A stretch of 34,961 nucleotides of DNA, from contig JAQBNI010000092.1 of assembly GCA_028288625.1 (NCBI GenBank), forward strand, positions 1 to 34,961. Reading direction: 5' to 3'. This DNA comes from Bacteroidota bacterium (GTDB lineage Bacteria; Bacteroidota; Bacteroidia; Chitinophagales; JADIYW01). Shown piece after piece: positions 23,152-30,747 of this stretch. The position numbers and the translations under genes were made by a program. The notes under the pieces are model-generated. The model was not told the DNA's origin. It saw only the letters and a list, made by a program, of their open reading frames with translations, and did no database searches. The first letter of the stretch is position 1. Every line of letters begins with the position of its first letter.

Positions 23152-23598
23152 ATGAGAACATTAGTAAAAGCACAATGCGGCATACCGGCAACTAACAGGT
23201 ATTTTTTTGATGACATTTTCGGAAAAGAATTTTTCAACTATCAACCAAACGCATTTAAAACTGCACCGTTGGTAAACGTGAAAGAAAATGATAAAGAATT
23301 CTTATTGGAAGTATCGGCGCCGGGTTTACAAAAAGAAGATTTTAAGTTGCAAGTGGAGGATGGAGTACTCTCTATATCCGCAGAAGTAAAAACTCAAAAC
23401 GAGTCTGACGAAAACACAAAATTCACACGAAGAGAATTCAGCTATCAGTCTTTCAGAAAAAGTTTTACGTTGAATAAAGAAAATGTAGATACTGAAACCA
23501 TCGTTGCAAAATATGAGAACGGTATTTTAAATGTATCTATTCCTAAGAAGGTAAAAACTGAAGAAGAAAATAAAGCGAAGACGATTTCGATCTTATAA
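23152..23598 (+). CDS. Hsp20/alpha-crystallin family small heat shock protein
   Basis: A 148-residue small heat shock protein. The alpha-crystallin domain runs over the C-terminal two thirds, with FLLEVSAPGLQKEDFKLQVE, the GVLSISAEVK strand and the closing ENGILNVSIPKK motif. It binds unfolding proteins in an ATP-independent manner. I use the ATG at 23152; the frame opens at a TTG at 23107, but the N-terminus MRTLVKAQCGIPA is more natural. It is flanked by terminators on both sides, so it is a single transcription unit. Confidence 0.93.
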   Translation: MRTLVKAQCGIPATNRYFFDDIFGKEFFNYQPNAFKTAPLVNVKENDKEFLLEVSAPGLQKEDFKLQVEDGVLSISAEVKTQNESDENTKFTRREFSYQSFRKSFTLNKENVDTETIVAKYENGILNVSIPKKVKTEEENKAKTISIL

Positions 23599-23621
23599 TG
23601 ATCAGGAATAAGAATTACAAA

Positions 23622-23649
23622 CAAGGGAGTTGCTCCCTTGTTTTTTTTT
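23622..23649 (+). terminator. intrinsic terminator after Hsp20 gene
   Basis: CAAGGGAG pairs with CTCCCTTG across loop TTG, followed by nine T residues. The 8-pair stem lies 23 nt after the stop at 23598. The U-tract reaches the end of the convergent gene at 23648. Confidence 0.9.
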
Positions 23650-24772
23650 ATAGCTTAGCTTTCAGTTTATCTGCATAATCAGAATTCATCACCTTTAATT
23701 CCTGAACCATTTTTTTTGCATTCTCCGGCTTGTCTTGTTTTATATAAACCTGCCCGAGATAATATCTGCCCAGTTCGGTTTTACTGTCATACTGAATGGC
23801 TTTGATGAGTTTGGATTCTGCTGCTGAGTAATTTTTCTGGGAAAAATCTATCCAGCCAAGCTCCAGCCAAGCCACAGCATATTTAGGATCCACTTCAACC
23901 GCCTTATACAAATACGGTTGAGCTTCCTCATATTTTTCTTTTTCATTTAATATCCATCCCAGCCTGTAATTAGACACGGCGTTGTCCTTATCCGTTTCCA
24001 TTCCTTTCTTATAATAAATGATCGCCTTATCATAATCTTTCTGCGGTCCTTCCGTATAATATATATCTGCAACATTAAAATTATAAGTTGAATTATCGGG
24101 CATAAGGTCTGATGCAATTTTATAATTTTCCAAAGCAAGATCCTTTTGTTTTAGCTGACTATAAGCATATCCTAATTCATTATAAGCTTCCGCATATTTA
24201 TCATCAATAAGAATTGCTGCTAATGCATGCTCTACTGCCTTTTGATAATTTTTCTGATCGTTCATGATCCATGCGATCTTATAATTGGCGATCTTATTCT
24301 TCTTATCTATAGCCAGGCTCTTTTTATAATATACCAATGCATTATCATAATCCTTGCTGTTGTAATATGCGTCCGCCAAACCGATAATGGCATTGGCTTC
24401 TTCAGGATCTAAAGCGAGAGATTTCTTATATTTTTCGATGGATCTATCATATTGCTTCAACTTAAAAAGCGCGTATCCATACTCGGAATATAATTTTGAA
24501 GAAGGAGAGATCAAGATTCCTTTTTCCGCAGTATTTAATACATCTTCATGCTTACCCAATTCATTCTGGCAATATGCAATGTCATAATATGTAGTGCCGT
24601 TTTTCGGATTAAGTTTATTTGCTTTGAGATACCATTTTAATGCGCTTACCAAGTCATCATCCGCCTCAAAACCTTTCCCTTTTTTCAGGGCTGACTGTTC
24701 CGTTTCGGTTTGCGCATAGGCAATATTCAACACTAAGAATATGCTTGCAATGTATGTTAAAAGCTTTCTCAT
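23648..24772 (-). CDS. secreted multi-TPR protein
   Basis: A 374-residue exported TPR protein. The start at 24772 (ATG) gives a signal peptide MRKLLTYIASIFLVLNIAYAQ. Then about ten consecutive 34-residue tetratricopeptide repeats follow, each with the W/Y-G/A-Y pattern (NAIIGLADAYYNSKDYDNAL; IANYKIAWIMNDQKNYQKA). A helical scaffold of this kind usually mediates protein-protein contacts in the periplasm; a partner is not evident. A longer frame starts at TTG (24781). A TATATTTG -7 element lies 68 nt upstream (24840-24847). Confidence 0.85.
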   Translation of the reverse strand: MRKLLTYIASIFLVLNIAYAQTETEQSALKKGKGFEADDDLVSALKWYLKANKLNPKNGTTYYDIAYCQNELGKHEDVLNTAEKGILISPSSKLYSEYGYALFKLKQYDRSIEKYKKSLALDPEEANAIIGLADAYYNSKDYDNALVYYKKSLAIDKKNKIANYKIAWIMNDQKNYQKAVEHALAAILIDDKYAEAYNELGYAYSQLKQKDLALENYKIASDLMPDNSTYNFNVADIYYTEGPQKDYDKAIIYYKKGMETDKDNAVSNYRLGWILNEKEKYEEAQPYLYKAVEVDPKYAVAWLELGWIDFSQKNYSAAESKLIKAIQYDSKTELGRYYLGQVYIKQDKPENAKKMVQELKVMNSDYADKLKAKL

Positions 24773-24839
24773 TTTTTTCAAGTGAAGGTGAATTATTTTC
24801 TATTGCTTGTTGAAGAAGTATTGTCGAGCAGATATTATT

Positions 24840-24847
24840 CAAATATA
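24840..24847 (-). promoter_or_regulatory. Bacteroidota -7 element for the TPR gene
   Basis: The minus strand reads TATATTTG, matching TAnnTTTG. It lies 68 nt upstream of the ATG at 24772, in the divergent gap shared with the acyl-CoA synthetase gene. I see no clear -33 TTG at normal spacing. Confidence 0.4.
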
Positions 24848-24944
24848 ATATGCACCGTTTATTTTTGGCGTAATTTTTTTGATTTAATTTTTTATATTTA
24901 GTCGTCTGTTTTCTGACGCATTCAGTTCTAAATATTATTGACGC

Positions 24945-26594
24945 ATGACCATACAATCGCCACTACAAAAATTATCCTACTGGACCGAAAAATATCCGGA
25001 GAAAACTTTTTTACGGCAGCCGTTCAACGGACAATGGCTTCATTTTAGCTGGAAGCGTGCAGATGAAGAGATACGGAAAATGGCGGCTTACTTACGGTCA
25101 TTGAATCTTCCGCCTCAAAGCAAGGTGGCGATCATCTCTAAGAACTGCGCACACTGGATCATGAGCGACCTGGCAATCATGATGGCAGGGCATATCTCTG
25201 TTCCACTGTACCCGACAATCCCTGCGGAACTCATCCGTTATTGCCTGGAGCATTGCGAAGCAAAAGTGGCTTTTATCGGAAAGCTCGATGACTGGAACAA
25301 GCAGCGTTCAGGCTTACCTGAAGGCGTAAAGGGTATTTCTTTCCCTTTATGGACGGAAGCCGGTTATGAAAACTGGGATGATATTATTTCGAAAACCGCT
25401 CCTTATAAAGAAAATTATATTCCTCATCCCGCGGATATTGCAACAATCATTTACACTTCAGGGACAACAGGCTTACCAAAAGGCGTGGTGCAAACCGTTC
25501 ATGCTTTATCCTATGCGGCAAGTTGGGCGCTTACTGAAATGAAAGATTTAAGTGATAACGAGCGATTCTTTTCCTACTTACCGCTTTCTCATATCGCGGA
25601 AAGAATGCTTGTGGAGCTTGGGGGGTTGTATTGTGGAGGAACGATCTCTTTTGCGGAATCACTCGAATTATTTCCTGCAAACTTAAAAGATACGCGCCCG
25701 TCTGTTTTTCTTGCAGTACCGAGAATATGGACAAAATTTCAAATGGGCATTTTATCGAAACTTCCGCAATCGCGCTTAAATATTTTATTAAAGGTTCCTG
25801 TCATCAGCGGGATCATCAAAAGAAAAATAAAAGAAGGATTGGGATTAGACCAGGCAAAATATTTGTTGACCGGTGCTGCACCGCTACCGGTGGTTACAAT
25901 GAATTGGTTTGAAAAACTTGATTTTATTTTGCTGGAAGCTTATGCGATGACAGAAAATTGTGCGTACTCGCATTTCACGCGAAAAGACAACAGGAAACCG
26001 GGTTACGTTGGAACGCCGATGCCAAATTGTGAGATTCAATTATCAGAAGATGGAGAGATATTGGTAAAGAGCGAATGCACGATGAAAGAATATTATAAAG
26101 AACCTGAAAAAACAAAAGAAGCAATTACGGAGGATGGATTTTTGCGCACGGGCGACCAGGGAGAAATTGATGACAATAGTTTTTTAAAAATTACCGGTCG
26201 GGTTAAAGATATTTTTAAAACGGATAAAGGAAAATATGTTGCGCCTGCCCCAATCGAACTGGAGCTATCAAAAAATACATACATCGAGCAAGTGTGCGTG
26301 GTGGGAGCAAACCTTCCGCAAACCATGGCATTGGTGGTGCTTTCAGCCGATGGTAAAAATGAGGATAAGGCGGGACTTTGCAAGAGCCTCGAAGAAACCA
26401 TGATCGATGTAAATAAAAATCTGGATAAACATGAGAAGATGAAGAAAATGATCATCATGAATGATGAATGGACGATAGATAATAATTTACTTACACCGAC
26501 TTTAAAAGTGAAACGCAATATTTTAGAAAAAGCAAAAACTCCTTTTTACGAAAAATGGTATAGAGATGATAGCACTGTCATTTGGGAAAATTAA
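24945..26594 (+). CDS. long-chain acyl-CoA synthetase (AMP-binding enzyme), copy 1
   Basis: A 549-residue adenylate-forming enzyme. The P-loop-like core motif IIYTSGTTGLPKGVV is at about 168-182. YAMTENC, the GFLRTGDQGEID hinge motif and the C-terminal GRVKDIFKTDKGKYVAP with the catalytic lysine region complete the family. It activates a carboxylic acid to an acyl-AMP and then a CoA thioester. The length fits a bacterial/fungal long-chain FadD-like enzyme; the chain length cannot be told. It starts at ATG 24945. It is followed by a close paralogue 166 nt downstream on the same strand. Confidence 0.88.
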   Translation: MTIQSPLQKLSYWTEKYPEKTFLRQPFNGQWLHFSWKRADEEIRKMAAYLRSLNLPPQSKVAIISKNCAHWIMSDLAIMMAGHISVPLYPTIPAELIRYCLEHCEAKVAFIGKLDDWNKQRSGLPEGVKGISFPLWTEAGYENWDDIISKTAPYKENYIPHPADIATIIYTSGTTGLPKGVVQTVHALSYAASWALTEMKDLSDNERFFSYLPLSHIAERMLVELGGLYCGGTISFAESLELFPANLKDTRPSVFLAVPRIWTKFQMGILSKLPQSRLNILLKVPVISGIIKRKIKEGLGLDQAKYLLTGAAPLPVVTMNWFEKLDFILLEAYAMTENCAYSHFTRKDNRKPGYVGTPMPNCEIQLSEDGEILVKSECTMKEYYKEPEKTKEAITEDGFLRTGDQGEIDDNSFLKITGRVKDIFKTDKGKYVAPAPIELELSKNTYIEQVCVVGANLPQTMALVVLSADGKNEDKAGLCKSLEETMIDVNKNLDKHEKMKKMIIMNDEWTIDNNLLTPTLKVKRNILEKAKTPFYEKWYRDDSTVIWEN

Positions 26595-26603
26595 TAGGCT
26601 ACC

Positions 26604-26700
26604 GTCATCCCCGACCTGATCGGGATCTCACGAATCTAGTGTTCTGTCTAAAAATCAATAAACTGTTAACATGAATGAGATTCCCGTACGCGAGGGTGAC
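26604..26700. repeat. imperfect inverted repeat between the two acyl-CoA synthetase genes
   Basis: The left arm (26604-26630) begins GTCATCCCCGACCTGATCGG and ends in GGGATCTCA. The right arm (26676-26700) begins TGAGATTCCCG and ends in GAGGGTGAC. The arms are imperfect inverse complements across about 45 nt. The words GTCATCCC and GGGTGAC are of a type common as dispersed intergenic repeats in bacteria; I have not searched for copies. Confidence 0.55.
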
Positions 26701-26760
26701 AATAAATTACCTAAAAAAATAATTTATTTCCGCTAACTTCAATCGCATAATCAACTGCGA

Positions 26761-28416
26761 ATGCGGGAAAGCATCATCACTCCTTTAGAAAAATTTTACC
26801 AATTCGAAAAGGAAAAAAGCCAGCAAACATTTTTAAGACAAGCCCATAACCTGCAGTGGATACATTACAGCTGGAAGCGTGTTGGAAGTGAAGTCCGCCG
26901 GATGACTGCATATCTTCAATCTTTAAATCTTCCGAAACAAAGTAAAATTGCGATCCTTTCAGAAAATTGTGCGCACTGGATCATGGCTGATCTTGCGATC
27001 ATGATGAGCGGACATATTTCCGTTCCCTTATATCCAAGCATTTCTTCCGATTTAGTTAAGTATTGCCTCGAACACAGTGAATGCAAAGTTTTGTTTGTCG
27101 GCAAGGCATTAAAATGGGACGAGCAAAAGAAAGGCGTTCCGAAACGGATAAAAAAAATTCAATTCCCTTTGTGGCACAATACGGGATGTGTTAACTGGGA
27201 TGATATTATTAAGGATGAAGAGCCCGTCACAAAAAATTACATTCCTTCTCTCAAAGATATTGTTACCATCATTTATACTTCCGGTACAACCGGATTACCA
27301 AAAGGTGTAGTGCATAATTACAGGGCTATCTCTACCGCGCCTACTTTATTGTTAGAAGAAATTAAGCGTTTAGGTTTATTGACAGACAACGAGCGATTCT
27401 TGTCTTTTCTGCCGCTTTCACATATTGCGGAAAGAATGCTTGTAGAAATGGGAGGCTTGTATGCAGGTGCGCCGATTTCGATTGCTGAATCTATTGAGCG
27501 AATGCCTGAAAACTTAAGGGATACACAACCTACGGTTTTTCTTGCAGTGCCGCTGATCTGGACACGCATGCAAAATAAAATATTACAACGTCTCCCGCAA
27601 AACCGTTTGGATAGATTATTATCCATTCCATTTTTATCCGATTTTATAAAAAAGACAATCAAAGAAAATGCAGGATTGTCTGCGGCAAAATTTATTATCA
27701 GCGGAGCGGCTCCGATTCCTATTGCTTTAATAAACTGGTATGAAAAATTAGGAATTGAAATTTTTGAAGCATATGGCATGAGTGAGAATTGTGCATACTC
27801 ACACGGCAACCGACCGGGAGACAGAAAGATTGGAACAGTTGGAATTTGTATGCCCGATTCCGTTTGTAAAATTTCTAAGGAAGGAGAGATTTTGGTGAAG
27901 AATGATTGCACAATGGTTGGCTATTATAAAGATCCTGAAAAAACAAAAGAAACAATTACGAAGGATGGTTTTTTGAAGACAGGCGACATGGGCGAAATAG
28001 ATGAAGAAGGATATTTAAAGATCACCGGTCGCATCAAGGAATTATTTAAAACCGATAAAGGGAAATATGTTGCACCAGCACCAATCGAACTTGAGCTTTC
28101 TAAAAATCAGCAGATCGCGCAGATCTGTGTTGTGGGAAGTGGTTTAAAACAACCCATCGCTTTGCTCGTATTGGAAGAAACAGATGAAGATAAAGAAGAA
28201 ATTGAGCAGAGTCTTTTGCAAACTTTAGAAGAAGTAAATGCAACATTAGATAATCATGAGCGCATTGCAAAGTTTGTTATTCTAAAGGATCCCTGGACAA
28301 TAGAAAATGATCTCATCACGCCAACAATGAAAGTGAAACGAAATGTTCTGGAAAAAAAATATCACAATGATTTTTTGAAGTGGCAGGGAGAAAAAGAAAG
28401 AATTATTTGGGAATAA
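26761..28416 (+). CDS. long-chain acyl-CoA synthetase (AMP-binding enzyme), copy 2
   Basis: A 551-residue paralogue of the preceding gene. The same motifs are in the same order: IIYTSGTTGLPKGVV, YGMSENC, GFLKTGDMGEID, GRIKELFKTDKGKYVAP. Long stretches are shared with copy 1 (for example NCAHWIM and SWKR near the N-terminus and ERFLSFLPLSHIAERMLVE in the middle), so the pair arose by tandem duplication. Differences are concentrated in the substrate-binding middle part, which could mean a different acyl preference. ATG start at 26761. Copy 1 precedes it on the same strand, separated by an inverted repeat. Confidence 0.88.
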   Translation: MRESIITPLEKFYQFEKEKSQQTFLRQAHNLQWIHYSWKRVGSEVRRMTAYLQSLNLPKQSKIAILSENCAHWIMADLAIMMSGHISVPLYPSISSDLVKYCLEHSECKVLFVGKALKWDEQKKGVPKRIKKIQFPLWHNTGCVNWDDIIKDEEPVTKNYIPSLKDIVTIIYTSGTTGLPKGVVHNYRAISTAPTLLLEEIKRLGLLTDNERFLSFLPLSHIAERMLVEMGGLYAGAPISIAESIERMPENLRDTQPTVFLAVPLIWTRMQNKILQRLPQNRLDRLLSIPFLSDFIKKTIKENAGLSAAKFIISGAAPIPIALINWYEKLGIEIFEAYGMSENCAYSHGNRPGDRKIGTVGICMPDSVCKISKEGEILVKNDCTMVGYYKDPEKTKETITKDGFLKTGDMGEIDEEGYLKITGRIKELFKTDKGKYVAPAPIELELSKNQQIAQICVVGSGLKQPIALLVLEETDEDKEEIEQSLLQTLEEVNATLDNHERIAKFVILKDPWTIENDLITPTMKVKRNVLEKKYHNDFLKWQGEKERIIWE

Positions 28417-28421
28417 AATTA

Positions 28422-28486
28422 ACCACTTAAGGAACAGAAGGAACTTAAGATGTCTTTTCTATTGTGTCTTAAGTTTCTTAAGTGGT
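28422..28486. repeat. nested palindrome between acyl-CoA synthetase and amidase genes
   Basis: ACCACTTAAG (28422-28431) is the inverse complement of CTTAAGTGGT (28477-28486). Inside it, AACTTAAGA (28442-28450) is the inverse complement of TCTTAAGTT (28467-28475). The result is a long two-step hairpin of 19 pairs with an internal loop. It lies just before the amidase ATG at 28501. It could reduce read-through, and it fits the family of short-word palindromes seen elsewhere here. Confidence 0.6.
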
Positions 28487-28500
28487 AAAAAAATACGTTT

Positions 28501-29988
28501 ATGACTTTTGAAGAATACAAGAAACAGGATGCAGTTGGATTAGCAGAACTTGTAAAGCAAAAGCAAGTTGCACCAACTGAATTATTAGACATTGCGATAA
28601 AGCGAACAGAAGAAGTGAACCCGAAAATAAATGCGATCATTACCGAGTTGTATGATTTTGGAAAAAGATCTATTTCAGAATTAAACAGCAGCAGTCCGTT
28701 CGCCGGCGTACCGTTTTTATTAAAGGATCTTTGCATTCAATTAAAGGGAACAAGATACACAAGTGCATCGCGCTTGCAAAAAGATTACATCTCTACACAA
28801 ACAAGCAGTGTAGTTCAAAAAGCTATTGACGGCGGCTTTATCATTTTCGGAAAAACAAATACTTCTGAGTTTGGGTTAAACCCATTTGTAGAAAACGATC
28901 TTTTCGGCAACACAAAGAATCCATGGAACCTTGAATGTACTCCGGGTGGATCAAGCGGTGGAAGCGCTGCTGCAGTGGCGGCGGGCATTGTTCCTATGGC
29001 AACTGCAAATGATGGCGGTGGATCGATCCGCATTCCCGCAAGCTGCAATGGTTTGTTCGGATTGAAACCATCAAGGGGAAGAGTTTCGTTAGGTCCCATA
29101 TCCGGTGATCTGTGGAGCGGTGCAGCTACACATGAATTGTGCGTTTCGAGAAGCGTCCGTGATTCTGCGCATTATCTCGATCTTGTTTGCGGTAATACAA
29201 TTGGTGATCCATACATCATTCAAAAGCCCGATCGTCCTTACGCCGAAGAAATAAAAATTGCATGCAGGAAATTAAAGATCGGTTTTTCTTACGAGCATCC
29301 ATTCGGAGAACAGGATGAAGAAAATATAAGCGCGATAAAACACACCGTAAAAATTTTACAGCAGGAAGGACATGAAGTAACAGAAGTAAAATTACCCTAC
29401 AGCAGTCAGTTGGTTTCCGATTGTTTGTATTCTTTAGTGATTGGCGAATTATCTGCAACCATAGAATTAATTGCAAAGGAGCGCGGCAAGTCTGCACAAG
29501 TTGAAGAGATCGAACCAACAAACTGGTTGTTGTACACGTTAGGAAAAAAAATAAGTGCGAATGAATTTTGCTTATCGAAACTGCAGTGGAATATTTTATC
29601 GAGGTCGATGGAAAAATTCCATGAAGAATATGATCTGCTTCTCACGCCAACATTGGGTATGAGACCATTTAAGATCGGTGCGCTGCAGCCCAAGAGTTGG
29701 GAGCAAGTTGGCTTGAAGTTTTTAAATTCAATCGGCGCGACAGGATTACTAAGACACACCTCACTTATTGAAGAAACAAAGAAAAAAATATTTCAGTGGA
29801 TCCCTTATCCGCCGCTGGCAAATCTAACGGGACAACCAAGCATGTCAGTTCCATTATATTGGAGCAAAGAAAATTTACCGATCGGTGTAATGTTTACAGG
29901 AAGATTAAATGATGAGGCTACTTTATTGAGGCTTGCAGCGCAATTGGAAAAGGCTGAACCGTGGTTTGATAAGGTGCCTCAGCTATAA
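28501..29988 (+). CDS. amidase signature family enzyme
   Basis: A 495-residue amidase with the Ser-Ser-Lys triad visible: Lys75 (PFLLKDL), Ser151 (GGSSGGSAAAVAAG) and Ser175 (GGGSIRIPAS). The signature glycine-rich segment is intact, and the C-terminal NLTGQPSMSVPL is typical. It hydrolyses an amide; family members range from GatA to fatty-acid amide hydrolases. With no gatB/gatC nearby, it is probably not the tRNA amidotransferase. It lies behind two acyl-CoA synthetases on the same strand, so a lipid amide substrate is a speculation. ATG start, strong terminator after it. Confidence 0.88.
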   Translation: MTFEEYKKQDAVGLAELVKQKQVAPTELLDIAIKRTEEVNPKINAIITELYDFGKRSISELNSSSPFAGVPFLLKDLCIQLKGTRYTSASRLQKDYISTQTSSVVQKAIDGGFIIFGKTNTSEFGLNPFVENDLFGNTKNPWNLECTPGGSSGGSAAAVAAGIVPMATANDGGGSIRIPASCNGLFGLKPSRGRVSLGPISGDLWSGAATHELCVSRSVRDSAHYLDLVCGNTIGDPYIIQKPDRPYAEEIKIACRKLKIGFSYEHPFGEQDEENISAIKHTVKILQQEGHEVTEVKLPYSSQLVSDCLYSLVIGELSATIELIAKERGKSAQVEEIEPTNWLLYTLGKKISANEFCLSKLQWNILSRSMEKFHEEYDLLLTPTLGMRPFKIGALQPKSWEQVGLKFLNSIGATGLLRHTSLIEETKKKIFQWIPYPPLANLTGQPSMSVPLYWSKENLPIGVMFTGRLNDEATLLRLAAQLEKAEPWFDKVPQL

Positions 29989-29991
29989 GTA

Positions 29992-30020
29992 AAAAAAGCG
30001 CTTCGGTGATACGCTTTTTT
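29992..30020 (+). terminator. bidirectional intrinsic terminator between amidase and hypothetical gene
   Basis: AAAAAAGCG pairs with CGCTTTTTT across loop CTTCGGTGATA, followed by A and T. It is near-symmetrical, so it can serve the amidase on the plus strand and the convergent minus-strand gene ending at 30027. Confidence 0.8.
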
Positions 30021-30026
30021 ATTATG

Positions 30027-30638
30027 TTATTGACCGCACTTATAGTTATTAATGTTTTCAAGTATATCCATCTTGGCAATAGTAAAGGCACCTCCCCCAA
30101 ACACACCTCCTTTTTTCTTGCCGGTTTCAGTAGGTAGTTTAGCATTCTCCTGAATATTTGCATTTATTTTTTCGAGTAATTCATTGCAACCGATAAAATA
30201 TTTTTTCACTACTTCAAAAAGTTCTTCCGGCTTATCGCCAGAATAATACGCAATTCTGTCTTCCAGCATTTTATGCGCTTTATCAAATAAAAATGCATAT
30301 TTAACGCCTTTTAGATAATAACATGTAAGCATATAAGAATCGTTATAGGCTACAATTCGATGCAAACCTTTCCATCCTCCATTTTTAAAATAAGGAAGTC
30401 CAATCATTTTTATATTGCCAAGTTCCAGCAAAATTATGTTTTTCTCTGAAGCTCGTTTCTCCTTATGATTTTCATTGTAATAATATAAAAACTCACCGTC
30501 TGTTTTAATACCTACATCGTAGATAAAAACCTTTTCGCTATCACTTTTTACAAAATATCCTACAGCGTTTTGCGCAAATGAACTCTTTGTTAGAATGAAT
30601 AAGATAGAAATGCTTATTACCTGTATGTATATTTTCAT
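30027..30638 (-). CDS. hypothetical secreted protein
   Basis: A 203-residue protein with an N-terminal signal peptide (MKIYIQVISISILFILTKSS, cleavage near SFAQN). The mature part has alternating strands (VGYFVKSDSEKVFIYDVG, GEFLYYY, IILLELGNIKMIG) followed by helices (KAHKMLEDRIAYYSG, EVVKKYFIGCNELLEKINA), then a Gly/Lys stretch GKKKGGVFGGGAF. I do not recognise a family. It is flanked by terminators on both sides, so it is a single unit. ATG start. Confidence 0.65.
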   Translation of the reverse strand: MKIYIQVISISILFILTKSSFAQNAVGYFVKSDSEKVFIYDVGIKTDGEFLYYYNENHKEKRASEKNIILLELGNIKMIGLPYFKNGGWKGLHRIVAYNDSYMLTCYYLKGVKYAFLFDKAHKMLEDRIAYYSGDKPEELFEVVKKYFIGCNELLEKINANIQENAKLPTETGKKKGGVFGGGAFTIAKMDILENINNYKCGQ

Positions 30639-30670
30639 AGGTGTTAATTAATATTCTAAGATACTAAAAT

Positions 30671-30700
30671 AAAAAAGCGCATCAGTTGATGCGCTTTTTT
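30671..30700 (-). terminator. bidirectional intrinsic terminator after infB
   Basis: A perfect palindrome: AAAAAAGCGCATCA and TGATGCGCTTTTTT around a 2-nt centre. It lies 47 nt past the infB stop at 30748 on the minus strand. Symmetry means it could act in either direction. Confidence 0.85.
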
Positions 30701-30714
30701 ATTTTTTCTATAAG

Positions 30715-30738
30715 GTCCTGAAACAAGTTCAGGATGAC
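30715..30738. repeat. REP-like short palindrome
   Basis: GTCCTGAAACAAGTTCAGG with a following ATGAC: TCCTGAA pairs with TTCAGGA around ACAAG. The words are those of a very widespread intergenic palindrome in bacteria (GTCATCCTGAAC type). It lies 9 nt beyond the infB stop codon, between it and the terminator. Confidence 0.6.
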
Positions 30739-30747
30739 GGTTTGTCT

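Noticed and set aside
24666-24956. Minus-strand 96-residue ORF over the TPR gene's start and promoter gap
   Set aside because: It overlaps the signal peptide of the real TPR gene in another frame and crosses the divergent promoter region; no motif.
30715-30738. CRISPR-like repeat or insertion sequence end
   Set aside because: A single short palindrome without regular spacers or a transposase nearby; better explained as a REP-like element.
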